A DNA stretch of 16,825 bases from contig VAWY01000146.1 in assembly GCA_005888335.1 (NCBI GenBank), forward strand, positions 1 through 16,825, given 5' to 3'. The notes under the pieces were generated by a model. The model saw only the letters and a list, made by a program, of their open reading frames with translations. It was not told the origin of the DNA and searched no databases. Below are positions 1 to 7,253 of the stretch, piece after piece. The position numbers and the translations under genes are program-made. This stretch comes from Actinomycetota bacterium (lineage in GTDB: Bacteria > Actinomycetota > Thermoleophilia > Solirubrobacterales > Solirubrobacteraceae). Within the stretch, counting starts at the first letter, position 1. Each line of letters begins with the position of its first letter.

Positions 1-2149
1 TGCCGGCGGGCGAATGGGGTGCGATCGCGCCGGCGGGCGAGATGTGATCGGTGGTGACGCTGTCGCCGAGCACGGCGATGGCGCGGGCGCCCGTGATCTT
101 CGAGAACCGTTCCGCCGGCTCGGCCTTCATCGCGTCGAAGTAGGGCGGGCGCTTGACGTAGCTGGACTCGGGGTCCCAGTCGTAGCGGTCGCCGACAGGG
201 ATCTCGAGCGCGTTCCAGCTGTCGTCGCCCGCGAACACCTCGCCGTAGCTCTGGCGGAACATGTCGGACTCGATCGCCTGCTCGATCGCGGCCGCGACCT
301 CCTGCTGCGAGGGCCAGATGTCGCTGAGGCGCACGTCGCCCTGAAGCGGCTCGCGCGTGATGTCGATGTCCATCCGCCCGACCAGCGCGTAGGCCACGCA
401 CAGCGGCGGGCTGGCGAGGTAGTTCATCTTGACCTCGGGGTGGATGCGCCCTTCGAAGTTGCGGTTGCCGGAGAGCACCGAGCAGACCGTCAGGTCGCGC
501 GCGGCGATCTCGGCAGAGATCTCCTCCGGCAGGGGACCGCTGTTGCCGATGCATGTCGTGCAGCCGTAGCCGACGAGCGAGAAGCCGAGCCGCTCGAGCG
601 GCTCGATCAGCCCGGCGCGCTCCAGGTACTCGGTGACCACCTTCGATCCCGGCGCGAGGCTGGTCTTGACCCACGGCCGGCGCTCGAGCCCGGCCTGCAC
701 GGCCTTCTTCGCGAGCAGCCCGGCGCCCAGCATGACCGAGGGATTCGACGTGTTCGTGCAGCTCGTGATGGCGGCGATCACGACCGCGCCGTGGTCGAGC
801 CCTTCGCGCTCGGCGCCCGCGATCGCGCCGCTCGCGCGGCGCGCACGTGTCGGCTTGGGCGACAGGCCGCCGGCCTTGCTCGAGGGCGGATCGCTCGCCG
901 GGAAGGTCAGCGCCGCCGACGTGTCCCAGCCCTCATAGAGCTCCCCGCTCACGAAGCCCTCGAGCTCGGCGCGGAAGTCCTCGGCGGCGTCTGCCAGGGG
1001 AACCCGGTCCTGCGGGCGCCGCGGGCCGGCCAGGCTCGGCTCGACGGTCGAGAGGTCGAGCGAGAGCGTGTCGGAGAACACCACATCGGGCGAGTCCTCG
1101 TCGTGAAACAGCCCCTGCTCGCGGCAATACGCCTCGACGAGCTCGACATGCCCGGCCGGACGCCCTGAGAACGTCAGATACCGCAACGTCTCGCGATCGA
1201 CGGGGAAGATGCCGCACGTCGCGCCGTACTCGGGCGACATGTTGCCGATCGTCGCGCGGTCGGCCAGCGGCAGCGTCGACAGCCCGGGGCCGTAGAACTC
1301 GACGAACTTGCCGACGACGCGGCGCTCGCGCAGCATCTGCGTGACCGTGAGGACGAGGTCGGTCGCGGTGGTGCCCTCCGGCAGCTCGCCCGTGAGGCGG
1401 AACCCGACCACCTGGGGGACGAGCATCGAGACTGGTTGGCCGAGCATCGCCGCCTCGGCCTCGATCCCGCCGACGCCCCAGCCGAGGACGCCGAGGCCGT
1501 TGATCATCGTCGTGTGCGAGTCGGTTCCGACCAGCGTGTCCGGGAACGCCTGGCCCTCGCGGGCATCCACGACGCGCGCGAGGTACTCGAGGTTGACCTG
1601 GTGGCAGATCCCGGTGTTCGGCGGCACCACCGCGAAGTTGTCGAAGGCGCTCTGGCCCCAGCGCAGGAAGGCGTAGCGCTCCCGGTTGCGTTCGAACTCG
1701 AGCTCGGCGTTGCGCTGGAAGGCGAACCGCTCGCCGAAGACGTCCACCTGGATCGAGTGGTCGATCACCAGCTCGACCGGCACCAGCGGGTTGATCAGCG
1801 TGGGGTCGCCGCCGAGCTGCGCCATCGCGTCGCGCATGGCGGCCAGGTCGACGATCGCCGGCACGCCGGTGAAGTCCTGCATGAGCACCCGGCTCGGCGT
1901 GTAGGCGATCTCCTGCGTCGGCTCACGCTGGGGATCCCAGCTCGCGAGCGCCTCGATGTCCTCGACGGTGACGGCCTTGCCGTCCTCGTTGCGCAGCAGG
2001 TTCTCGAGCAGGACCTTGAGCGAGTAGGGCAGCCGTGCGACGTCGAATCGCGGCTGCAGCGCGTCGAGGCGGAAGATCTCCAGTGATTGCCCTGCGAGGT
2101 CGACCGTGTGACGTGCGCCGAAGGAGTCGGGATGGCTCACGAGGTTCAT
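1..2149 (-). CDS. acnA: Aconitate hydratase AcnA (3' end beyond window)
   Basis: Catalyses citrate/isocitrate interconversion in the TCA cycle with a [4Fe-4S] cluster. The minus-strand frame is open from ATG at 2149 to the left edge, giving about 716 residues of a family usually near 900, so the C-terminal swivel domain is mostly outside. Visible family motifs include [20 protein letters not shown] near the N-terminus, [29 protein letters not shown], and the cluster cysteines in [20 protein letters not shown] and [14 protein letters not shown]. The last visible residues read [20 protein letters not shown]. The start ATG overlaps the stop of dps as ATGA, so translation is probably coupled, and acnA is the last gene seen of a ferredoxin-dps-acn operon. 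Identity is near certain. Confidence 0.97.
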   Translation of the reverse strand, partial: MNLVSHPDSFGARHTVDLAGQSLEIFRLDALQPRFDVARLPYSLKVLLENLLRNEDGKAVTVEDIEALASWDPQREPTQEIAYTPSRVLMQDFTGVPAIVDLAAMRDAMAQLGGDPTLINPLVPVELVIDHSIQVDVFGERFAFQRNAELEFERNRERYAFLRWGQSAFDNFAVVPPNTGICHQVNLEYLARVVDAREGQAFPDTLVGTDSHTTMINGLGVLGWGVGGIEAEAAMLGQPVSMLVPQVVGFRLTGELPEGTTATDLVLTVTQMLRERRVVGKFVEFYGPGLSTLPLADRATIGNMSPEYGATCGIFPVDRETLRYLTFSGRPAGHVELVEAYCREQGLFHDEDSPDVVFSDTLSLDLSTVEPSLAGPRRPQDRVPLADAAEDFRAELEGFVSGELYEGWDTSAALTFPASDPPSSKAGGLSPKPTRARRASGAIAGAEREGLDHGAVVIAAITSCTNTSNPSVMLGAGLLAKKAVQAGLERRPWVKTSLAPGSKVVTEYLERAGLIEPLERLGFSLVGYGCTTCIGNSGPLPEEISAEIAARDLTVCSVLSGNRNFEGRIHPEVKMNYLASPPLCVAYALVGRMDIDITREPLQGDVRLSDIWPSQQEVAAAIEQAIESDMFRQSYGEVFAGDDSWNALEIPVGDRYDWDPESSYVKRPPYFDAMKAEPAERFSKITGARAIAVLGDSVTTDHISPAGAIAPHSPAG

Positions 2150-2640
2150 GCCGGCTCGCGTTGCGCGCGAAGCATCCAGTGCTGCTTCTCGAGCGTCTTG
2201 ACGACCTCGATCAGGAGGTCCTCGCTGATGCTGTCCCGCACGGCGGCCTCACCCATGGCCAGGCGCGCGCGGTCGATGACGTCGCCCAGCCTGTCCGTCA
2301 GTCCCACGACGAGATCCCGATCGCTGATGCGGCCGGCGGGGAAGGCGTCGATGCGGCTATCCCGGGCAACGGTCGCAGCCTGTGCGTCGGGAGCGAAGCC
2401 CAGCGTGGCCGCGCGCTCGGCGACGTCGTCGCTCAGCGCGCGCCACTCGTCGACGAGCTCGTCGAGCTGCAGGTGCAGCGAGTGGAAGGTCGCGCCCTCC
2501 ACGTTCCAGTGAGCATGCTTGCCCAGAAGGGAGAGATCGACCAGGTCGACCAAGACCTCCTGCAGTGCCTCACCGACCTCGCGCACATCGCTGTGCAGCG
2601 ATCGCGCGTCATGCATCGCCGCCTGAGTGATCATCATCAT
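2146..2640 (-). CDS. dps: Dps-family ferritin-like DNA-binding protein
   Basis: A 164-residue miniferritin expected to oxidise and store Fe(II) and protect DNA under starvation or oxidative stress. The ferroxidase signature is visible as [21 protein letters not shown], with H44, H56, D71 and E75 at the spacing of the classical Dps site. The start is the first of three consecutive ATG codons (2640-2632); a purine-rich Shine-Dalgarno (AAAGGAAG) lies about 9 nt upstream, and the open frame further upstream reads as an out-of-frame copy of the ferredoxin gene. The stop overlaps the acnA start by 4 bp. It lies 104 nt downstream of ferredoxin on the same strand. Ferredoxin, Dps and aconitase are all iron proteins, which suggests a shared iron or redox stress role (inference). 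Confidence 0.95.
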   Translation of the reverse strand: MMMITQAAMHDARSLHSDVREVGEALQEVLVDLVDLSLLGKHAHWNVEGATFHSLHLQLDELVDEWRALSDDVAERAATLGFAPDAQAATVARDSRIDAFPAGRISDRDLVVGLTDRLGDVIDRARLAMGEAAVRDSISEDLLIEVVKTLEKQHWMLRAQREPA

Positions 2641-2744
2641 CCTTCGGCTCTTCCTTTCGACGTTCGACGTTGCCTGATCGTGGCGCCATCTCCGCTGGTG
2701 CGGCATGGGCTGGAGCGCCCATCCTGCGGCTGGCCAGGCTGCAT

Positions 2745-3014
2745 TCACTCGGGCCGGCGGCGGAAGTACGCGGCGTTGCGCTCGATGAAGTGATGCCACT
2801 CCGCGGGCACCACGTCCTCGGGAGTGATCGCGTCCACCGGGCAGGCCTCGACGCAGGCGTCGCAGTCGATGCATTCCTCGGGATCGATGTAGAGCTGCTC
2901 GGCAGCGTCGTAGCCCGGTTCGTCCGCGGTGGGATGGATGCAGTCCACCGGGCAGACCTCGGTGCACGACAGGTCCTTCACCCCGATGCACGGCTCGTTG
3001 ATCACGTACGCCAC
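2745..3014 (-). CDS. fdxA: 7Fe ferredoxin ([3Fe-4S][4Fe-4S])
   Basis: Small soluble electron carrier of 89 residues. The cysteine pattern is C9-x7-C17-x3-C21-x3-C25 and C48-x2-C51-x2-C54-x3-C58-P. By comparison with known 7Fe ferredoxins, C9, C17 and C58 would hold the 3Fe cluster and C21, C48, C51 and C54 the 4Fe cluster; the usual second cysteine of the first motif is absent, as expected for a 3Fe site. The chosen start is GTG at 3014 (protein begins MAYVINEPCIG), which matches the family N-terminus; an ATG at 3155 in the same frame would add 47 unrelated residues and overlap the upstream gene heavily. It begins 7 nt after the stop of the upstream hypothetical gene, so the two are likely cotranscribed. 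Confidence 0.94.
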   Translation of the reverse strand: MAYVINEPCIGVKDLSCTEVCPVDCIHPTADEPGYDAAEQLYIDPEECIDCDACVEACPVDAITPEDVVPAEWHHFIERNAAYFRRRPE

Positions 3015-3021
3015 GGTGGTC

Positions 3022-3423
3022 TCACACAACCGTGAGCTCGGCGAGCAGCGGGCCGACGGCGCTCCGGAGTTCCCCGCACGCGCGACTGGCCGTCCGGATG
3101 GCGTCGCCGGCTGCGACGAAGTCGTCAGACAGTCGCCCGGCCGTCGCCGACGCATCGTCGCCGAGGACGGGCCAGGCGCTCCTGATTCGTTTCAGGCTGC
3201 CTTCGCGGAGCAGGTCTGTCGCCACCGCCGCCTGCTCGAGCGCGCTCTCCAGGCAACGGAGCGTGGACGCGACAGCGGCTTCGTTGTTGCGTCCGCCGGC
3301 CGCGGCGCGCAGTTCGGCAGCCGCCGCTCGGACGTCGCACGCGCGGTCGTAGAGCTCCTTGCTGGGATCCCGTCGCCGGGTGCTGGAAAACCGGGTGTTC
3401 GGCTTGCCGGTGGTCAATGTCAT
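3022..3423 (-). CDS. Helical hypothetical protein, first gene of ferredoxin-dps-acn operon
   Basis: A 133-residue protein I do not recognise. After a basic N-terminus it is alanine-rich and predicted mostly helical (KELYDRACDVRAAAAELRAA, then LESALEQAAVATDLLREG, then GDAIRTASRACGELRSAVGP), resembling a four-helix bundle with no signal peptide or membrane segment. The stop is 7 nt before the ferredoxin GTG, which supports an operon. GAGG lies only a base or two before the ATG, so the ribosome site is poor. A copy of the recurrent 20-bp element sits 35 nt upstream of the ATG, the same spacing as at several other genes here. Function unknown. Confidence 0.75.
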   Translation of the reverse strand: MTLTTGKPNTRFSSTRRRDPSKELYDRACDVRAAAAELRAAAGGRNNEAAVASTLRCLESALEQAAVATDLLREGSLKRIRSAWPVLGDDASATAGRLSDDFVAAGDAIRTASRACGELRSAVGPLLAELTVV

Positions 3424-3457
3424 GCCTCGATGCTTTCACCGGTGATTCGACGCGACC

Positions 3458-3477
3458 ATGGGGCCGCGGATGCATGC
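3458..3477 (-). promoter_or_regulatory. Recurrent 20-bp element, site 1 (upstream of hypothetical-fdx-dps-acn operon)
   Basis: On the minus strand this reads GCATG-N9-CCCCAT. The final T lies 35 nt before the ATG at 3423. It matches the consensus GGATG-N9-CCCCAT in 10 of 11 fixed positions. Whether it is an operator or part of a core promoter is not known. Confidence 0.55.
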
Positions 3478-3497
3478 GGCGTGACGCGACGCGTGTC

Positions 3498-3656
3498 TTA
3501 CGCCACCCGACGAGGCGGCGGAGGCGGGTCAGGGATCAACACGTAGGTTTCGCTGTCGGGCGCCCAGGCCGGGTGCGCGTGCGTGCTTGGGTCGACCTCG
3601 CGACCGACGACAACGTCGAGGTACAGGCGGAGCGGGCCACTGAACAGGGGGATCAT
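3498..3656 (-). CDS. Small hypothetical protein, proline-rich tail
   Basis: A 52-residue protein beginning MIPLFSGPLRLYLDVVVG and containing HAHPAWAPDSETYVLIPD before a run of prolines. Unlike the arginine-rich shadow frames around it, its composition is that of a normal protein. Its ATG overlaps the stop codon of the upstream 49-residue frame as ATGA at 3653-3656, the same junction type seen repeatedly in this window, and this is the main reason for calling it. It ends in TAA. No known family is recognised and function is unknown. Confidence 0.5.
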   Translation of the reverse strand: MIPLFSGPLRLYLDVVVGREVDPSTHAHPAWAPDSETYVLIPDPPPPPRRVA

Positions 3657-3802
3657 TCGGACTCCCAGCTCCCGACGGCAACCGCTGCAGCGACGAGCAG
3701 CGGCGTCGCCAGCGTCGCGCCAGCCTGTCTGCCGCCGGCCTTCGCACTGGTGGTTGTCTCAGGGTCGATTTCCACGACGGTCTCGACGTGTTGTGCGCAC
3801 AC
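3653..3802 (-). CDS. Small single-pass membrane protein (hypothetical)
   Basis: A 49-residue frame from GTG at 3802. It has an acidic/polar N-terminal half (HVETVVEIDPETTTSAKAGG) followed by one likely membrane helix (ATLATPLLVAAAVAVGSW). It is joined to the next small gene by an ATGA overlap. The GTG is the only usual start codon between the upstream in-frame stop and the conserved-looking part, but no clear ribosome site is seen. A weak copy of the recurrent element lies 27 nt upstream. Function unknown; the call rests on composition and on the coupling. Confidence 0.42.
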   Translation of the reverse strand: MCAQHVETVVEIDPETTTSAKAGGRQAGATLATPLLVAAAVAVGSWESE

Positions 3803-3828
3803 GCTCTCGGCCGGCGTCGATGGCGACC

Positions 3829-3848
3829 ATCCGGCCAGAGCCCCATCG
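3829..3848 (-). promoter_or_regulatory. Recurrent 20-bp element, site 2 (weak)
   Basis: Minus strand reads CGATG-N9-CCGGAT. It is the poorer kind of match, and its spacing of 27 nt to the GTG at 3802 differs from the usual 35-39, so it may be chance. Confidence 0.25.
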
Positions 3849-3932
3849 CGGGCGTCGTCATGACTGCATCCGGGTCGTCTCGCGCCGGTTCAGCCCGACA
3901 GAGGCCGCGAGCGAGATCTCAGGATCCGGGGC

Positions 3933-4052
3933 TCAGAGGATCGCGTCGACCACGATGGTGGCCAGGGCGACGAGCAAGAACAGAGCGATCGCACGAAGCA
4001 TCACTTCGACGGGCGCACGTCGCCGGTGACGGATGCTGACGAAGATCATCAT
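3933..4052 (-). CDS. Very small membrane protein (hypothetical)
   Basis: A 39-residue protein beginning MMIFVSIRHRRRAPVEVM and ending in a single membrane helix, LRAIALFLLVALATIVVDAI. The positive residues before the helix suggest the C-terminus lies outside (positive-inside rule). The first ATG overlaps the stop of the upstream 77-residue membrane protein as ATGA at 4049-4052; a second ATG follows directly. No SD is needed if translation is coupled. Not assignable to a family. It could form a small membrane complex with its partner (inference). Confidence 0.5.
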   Translation of the reverse strand: MMIFVSIRHRRRAPVEVMLRAIALFLLVALATIVVDAIL

Positions 4053-4282
4053 CGCGCTTGGCGAATCCGGGTTCGGCTGCTCGCGATGGCATGGGACCGC
4101 CTTCGCGGCTTCGTGTCCGCGCGATACGGCTGCGAAGAGCGCGCGAGCTGGTCGGCGAACAGCGCGCCGCCGACGACGATGAGCGCCCAACCGATTCCAG
4201 CCGACCACCCGCTGGCCACCACCGCGATACCTGCGAGGCAGGGCGCGGCCAACCACACTTGTCGCAGAACTCGAGTACGCAT
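4049..4282 (-). CDS. Small two-helix membrane protein (hypothetical)
   Basis: A 77-residue protein: short basic N-terminus (MRTRVLRQVW), two adjacent hydrophobic helices at about residues 10-45 (LAAPCLAGIAVVASGW and GIGWALIVVGGALFADQLA), then a strongly basic cytosolic tail rich in Arg and Ser. It is first in a pair with the 39-residue membrane protein through an ATGA overlap. A good copy of the recurrent element lies exactly 35 nt upstream of the ATG and abuts a second copy pointing the other way. No family recognised. Confidence 0.6.
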   Translation of the reverse strand: MRTRVLRQVWLAAPCLAGIAVVASGWSAGIGWALIVVGGALFADQLARSSQPYRADTKPRRRSHAIASSRTRIRQAR

Positions 4283-4316
4283 GGCCGTACCGTCGCGCCC
4301 TGCGCCCGGCTCGTGG

Positions 4317-4336
4317 ATCGGGACAGGACTCCATCC
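4317..4336 (-). promoter_or_regulatory. Recurrent 20-bp element, site 3 (upstream of the 4282 gene)
   Basis: Minus strand reads GGATGGAGTCCTGTCCCGAT. The last T is 35 nt before the ATG at 4282. It is nearly identical in its first half to the site before the tandem Usp gene (GGATGGAG at both) although the genes are unrelated. Confidence 0.6.
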
Positions 4337-4356
4337 GGGTGCGTTGCCGTCCCCAT
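4337..4356 (+). promoter_or_regulatory. Recurrent 20-bp element, site 4 (back to back with site 3)
   Basis: Plus strand reads GGGTG-N9-CCCCAT and begins at the base following site 3, so the two form a divergent pair. It is 32 nt upstream of an in-frame GTG (4388) that is an alternative start of the gene annotated at 4451. Confidence 0.5.
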
Positions 4357-4395
4357 GTCCGCCGTGGACCGGCCGCCCCGCGAAGCGGTGGCCGC

Positions 4396-4415
4396 GACTG
4401 CAGGCTCGGCCCCAT
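4396..4415 (+). promoter_or_regulatory. Recurrent 20-bp element, site 5 (half match)
   Basis: Plus strand reads GACTG-N9-CCCCAT, with the CCCCAT half perfect (preceded by GG as at other sites). The last T is 36 nt before the ATG at 4451. Confidence 0.35.
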
Positions 4416-4450
4416 GGTTGCTGCTACCAGCGCGGCTGATCATCCGACCC

Positions 4451-4924
4451 ATGCCCTCGTCCTCTGATGGCATCGCTCGACTTCCTCGCAGCGTCATCGC
4501 TCGACAGCTCGCGCGGATGCGCGCGGCGTTGCGACACGGCAAGCTCGATGCGGCGCTCGCCGTCGGCCAGGACCCATGGAGCGCCGCCGACCTCATGGTG
4601 CGGGCCTCCGCGCTGAGTTCATTCGCTATGCAGACGAGGCTGGCCGCCTCGCTCGAACAGCTGGTCGACGCCGCCGAACTGCTGCCCGTGTCTCGGTACA
4701 TCCGTACGCGCACGGTGCTGACTCACCGTGAGTCGCTGCTCGCCCTTGCGTCGCGGCTACGGGAGCTGGCACCTGTCGAGGTCGCCGTCGCGGCTCGCCT
4801 GTCAAAGCTCGTGTGGGATCAGGCGAGTCCCGCGTATCAAGCCGGAGATCCGGGACCGCTGTTCGCCGAGGTCATTGCCCGATCGGTGCATGTTCTGCGA
4901 GACGAACGCAGCGAGCCCCGCTGA
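4451..4924 (+). CDS. Helical hypothetical protein
   Basis: A 157-residue protein I cannot assign. It is basic and helix-rich throughout (SVIARQLARMRAALRHGKLD, SLEQLVDAAELL, ALASRLRELAPVEVAVAARL, LFAEVIARSVHVLRDERSE), without membrane segments or cysteine motifs. The ATG at 4451 is chosen because the frame upstream becomes arginine- and proline-rich shadow sequence; GTG at 4388 would add 21 residues and is favoured if the upstream element at 4337 drives it. No SD site is visible. It lies upstream of a Usp gene on the same strand with a 105-nt gap that holds another copy of the element, so they are probably separate transcription units. Confidence 0.65.
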   Translation: MPSSSDGIARLPRSVIARQLARMRAALRHGKLDAALAVGQDPWSAADLMVRASALSSFAMQTRLAASLEQLVDAAELLPVSRYIRTRTVLTHRESLLALASRLRELAPVEVAVAARLSKLVWDQASPAYQAGDPGPLFAEVIARSVHVLRDERSEPR

Positions 4925-4972
4925 CCCCACGGTCGACACGAAACGGCCGGCACATGACGAAGGCAGCCGCCG

Positions 4973-4992
4973 ATGTGCGGTCGTGGCCCCAT
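4973..4992 (+). promoter_or_regulatory. Recurrent 20-bp element, site 6 (half match)
   Basis: The right half GGCCCCATGG is perfect; the left half reads ATGTG at the standard spacing, or CGATG with an 11-nt spacer starting at 4971. The last T is 38 nt before the Usp ATG at 5030. Confidence 0.35.
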
Positions 4993-5029
4993 GGCGCCGC
5001 ACCGGGTGGTCGACGAACTTGTCAACTGC

Positions 5030-5482
5030 ATGTTCCGCCGACTCCTCGTCCCGCTCGACAGCTCACCGCACGCCCGGCACGCACTTGCCGAGGCGATCGA
5101 TCTCGCGAAGTCGAACAACGCCAGGCTCACGGTGATGACTGTGGTGCCCGAGCCGTCGGCATGGGCGACGCTGGGGGCGATCGACGCGCCGATCAATCTG
5201 CGCGAGCTCAACGAGCAGGTCGAGCACGCTTACCAGAGGATCCTTGACGCCGCCGTCGAGACGGTCCCTCAGGATCTCTCGGTGAAGACGCTTCTCAAGC
5301 ATGGAGCGCCGGGCGCGGCGATCGTCGACGAGGTCACGGCCCACGATCACGACCTGATCATCATGGGCTCGCGCGGGCGCGGCGAGCTTCGGTCGCTGCT
5401 GCTCGGCAGCGTCAGCCGCCACGTCCTTCACGAGAGCCCGATCCCCGTGCTCGTCGTGCATGTCCCCGGCGACCAGTCGTAG
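5030..5482 (+). CDS. Universal stress protein, single UspA domain, ATP-binding type
   Basis: A 150-residue cytosolic Usp. It starts with the typical beta strand and acidic residue (MFRRLLVPLDSSPHARHAL, D10) and carries the complete nucleotide-binding signature G-2x-G-9x-G-S at G113-S127 (GSRGRGELRSLLLGS), followed by the final strand PIPVLVVHVP. The family binds ATP and acts in stress survival or dormancy; the exact partner is unknown. ATG at 5030 is chosen over the ATG at 4973 because Usp domains start directly at this strand. No SD is visible. The next gene (WrbA-like) converges on it with only 27 nt between stops. Confidence 0.93.
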   Translation: MFRRLLVPLDSSPHARHALAEAIDLAKSNNARLTVMTVVPEPSAWATLGAIDAPINLRELNEQVEHAYQRILDAAVETVPQDLSVKTLLKHGAPGAAIVDEVTAHDHDLIIMGSRGRGELRSLLLGSVSRHVLHESPIPVLVVHVPGDQS

Positions 5483-5509
5483 GCCGGGGCGATCAGAACG
5501 TGCCGACGC

Positions 5510-6184
5510 TCAAGGCGACCGCTCGTTCCACTGTGCGATCGCTCGGGGGACGGGGAAACCCGACAACGACGGAAGGCCGTCCCGTGAATCGTCCGAGTCG
5601 AGTCGGCCATCGCGCCAGATCACGCAGTGACGGGCGTCGGCTACGGCGAGCTGCACCACGATGTGCCCGAACCGGGCGCCATGACGCTCGGCGGCCTTTC
5701 GTGACGCCTCGTCGGGCCGCCCGCCCGAGTCATAGGTGACGCCGGACGAGTCGTCGCTCCACCCCGGCACGCGCTCCCCGCTGTAGCCGCCGGGCACGAC
5801 CGCGAGCCCGAGCCGCAGGCACAGCTGGCTCAGCGCACGGACCGTGGGCTCGGCCTGGGCTTTGGGCAGCGAGGTGAGGACCGCCGCGCAGCGCACGCCC
5901 AGATCGCCGGTCCGAAGCAGCGCCAAGACGTCGGGATGCACGCTGGCGAGCAGGTACCCGACCGCATCATCGCCGTCGACTGATGACGCGAGGCAGAGCC
6001 CGCGGCTCTCGGCAAGGAGGCGGCGAAGCTCTCTCGGAGCCGGCGCGGCAAGGTCATCGACGGCGATGTGCGCGACCGAGGCGCCCTCGCGCCTCGCGCC
6101 TCGCGCGAAGGCACTGGCGAGGATCCCGATCGGATCGCCCGCGCCGATATCGAGCACGGTGACGCTCATCGCTGGTGGTCGCAT
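5510..6184 (-). CDS. Flavodoxin/WrbA-like protein with degenerate FMN loop
   Basis: A 224-residue (or 219 from ATG 6169) alpha/beta protein. The N-terminal strand SVTVLDIGAGDPIGILASAFARGARREGASV and the C-terminal DDSSGVTYDSGGRPDEASRKAAERHGARFGHIV resemble the NAD(P)H:quinone oxidoreductase WrbA, whose C-terminus has a Gly-Gly-Asp-Gly-Ser-Arg segment followed by a helix. The usual phosphate-binding S/T-x-T-G-x-T loop is not present; GAGDPIG stands in its place, so FMN binding is uncertain. ATG 6184 is preferred because the upstream element is then 39 nt away, close to other sites; ATG 6169 (MSVTVL) fits the fold equally well. It is divergent from the tandem Usp gene. Confidence 0.7.
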   Translation of the reverse strand: MRPPAMSVTVLDIGAGDPIGILASAFARGARREGASVAHIAVDDLAAPAPRELRRLLAESRGLCLASSVDGDDAVGYLLASVHPDVLALLRTGDLGVRCAAVLTSLPKAQAEPTVRALSQLCLRLGLAVVPGGYSGERVPGWSDDSSGVTYDSGGRPDEASRKAAERHGARFGHIVVQLAVADARHCVIWRDGRLDSDDSRDGLPSLSGFPVPRAIAQWNERSP

Positions 6185-6222
6185 GTCACTTCGCAGCGTC
6201 GCTCGCCGCGGAGCGCGTTCCC

Positions 6223-6242
6223 ATGCACTCACGGGCTCATCT
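6223..6242 (-). promoter_or_regulatory. Recurrent 20-bp element, site 7 (upstream of WrbA-like gene)
   Basis: Minus strand reads AGATG-N9-GTGCAT. It keeps GATG and the terminal CAT; the last T is 39 nt before ATG 6184. The equivalent site before the Usp at 11882 is GGATG-N9-GTGTAT. Confidence 0.4.
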
Positions 6243-6272
6243 CGCGGGGAACACGGCTCGCGCTCGCGAGCA

Positions 6273-6292
6273 GGATGGAGGCCTCGCCCCAT
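6273..6292 (+). promoter_or_regulatory. Recurrent 20-bp element, site 8 (upstream of tandem Usp)
   Basis: Plus strand reads GGATGGAGGCCTCGCCCCAT, a perfect match to GGATG-N9-CCCCAT. The last T is 35 nt before the ATG at 6327, and it is separated by 30 nt from the divergent site 7. Confidence 0.6.
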
Positions 6293-6326
6293 GCCCAGCG
6301 CAGCTCGCGCCTACCAGGCTTGTGGC

Positions 6327-7253
6327 ATGCGTCTTCATCGACCAACGATCGTCTGCGGGGTCGACGGCTCTTCGCGAACGGGTGAGCTCGTGCGGATCGC
6401 GGCCCGGCTCGCCGATGTCCTCGACACCCATTTGGAAGTCGTTCACGTCCTCGGCGCGTCCTCGCAGCGCCCGTCGCTGGCATCTGCCGCGACCACCGCC
6501 GGCTCCGGCTGGGCGGCCGGCAACGTTCTGACCGCGGACGTCAACGACAGCGAACTTGCCGCGGTCGCCATGCTCGACGAGGTTTGCCAGGCGGTCGGGG
6601 CTCGGACGGCAGGACGGCAAGTCATTCGCTACGGCGACCCGGCGCGCCGTCTCGCCGCCATCGCCGAGGGCAGCGAGGCTCTCCTCGTCGTCATGGGCAG
6701 CTGCCGCGACGCCCGGGACCGCGACGGGCTCCTCGGCAGCGTGGCCAGCCGACTGGCGGCTGACGCACCCTGTCCGGTGCTGATCGTGGCCTCGGGCCTC
6801 GAGCCGCACGTCCGGCCTGAGGAGTGGCGAGGACGCACGCTGGTCGCGGGCTTCGACGGCTCGGCGCCGGGTTGGGCTGCCGCGTGCCAAGCGGCGACCC
6901 TCGCCGAGCAGCTTGACAGCGCCTTGATCGTCGCCAGCGTCGGCCCTGGTGCCGCGGTCGCGACCAATGACGTCGTGCTCCCGCTGCAGGAAACCGTTTC
7001 TCGTCAGCGAGATCCGAACTGCGCGGCCACCGACCTGACTGTCCACCACGAGATGCGAGACGGGGATCCCGCGTGGGAGCTGGAAGCCGTCGCCGCCGCG
7101 ATCACCGCGCCCCTTATCGCGATCGGCTCCCGAGGCCTCGGACCGTGGCGTGAACCGCTGCTCGGCTCGGTGGCACGTCACCTGCTCAGCGCAGCGCGGC
7201 GCCCGATTCTCGTCCTGCCCGCAGCCTCACTGCTGCACGGAGGCGCGGCATGA
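6327..7253 (+). CDS. Universal stress protein, two tandem Usp domains
   Basis: A 308-residue protein with two Usp domains. Domain 1 (about 1-155) begins RPTIVCGVDGSSRTGELVRI and ends APCPVLIVAS; its nucleotide signature is partly lost (GSCRDARDRDGLLGS, the second Gly is Arg). Domain 2 (about 165-300) begins GRTLVAGFDGSAPGWAAACQ and has an intact G-2x-G-9x-G-S (GSRGLGPWREPLLGS), so probably only the second domain binds ATP. The start ATG lacks an SD but lies 35 nt after a perfect copy of the recurrent element. The stop overlaps the next Usp gene as ATGA at 7250-7253, starting a chain of coupled frames that ends with the hemerythrin gene. Confidence 0.93.
   Translation: MRLHRPTIVCGVDGSSRTGELVRIAARLADVLDTHLEVVHVLGASSQRPSLASAATTAGSGWAAGNVLTADVNDSELAAVAMLDEVCQAVGARTAGRQVIRYGDPARRLAAIAEGSEALLVVMGSCRDARDRDGLLGSVASRLAADAPCPVLIVASGLEPHVRPEEWRGRTLVAGFDGSAPGWAAACQAATLAEQLDSALIVASVGPGAAVATNDVVLPLQETVSRQRDPNCAATDLTVHHEMRDGDPAWELEAVAAAITAPLIAIGSRGLGPWREPLLGSVARHLLSAARRPILVLPAASLLHGGAA

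Noticed and set aside
14..1168. Long plus-strand open frame of 384 codons
   Set aside because: It is the complement of the aconitase gene; its protein is a low-complexity Arg/Asp/Val mixture typical of shadow frames in GC-rich DNA.
4317..4336. DosR box (GGGACTTTNGNCC type) for the shared element
   Set aside because: The reverse strand contains GGGACAGGACTCC here, which is reminiscent, but the other sites (for example GGGGCCGGGGCTG) do not fit the DosR consensus.
6196..6222. ECF promoter based on GGAAC at 6216-6220 and the matching place at 11912-11916 (minus strand)
   Set aside because: GGAAC is present in both, but the DNA there is related by duplication, so conservation is not independent, and no common -10 follows at the right distance.
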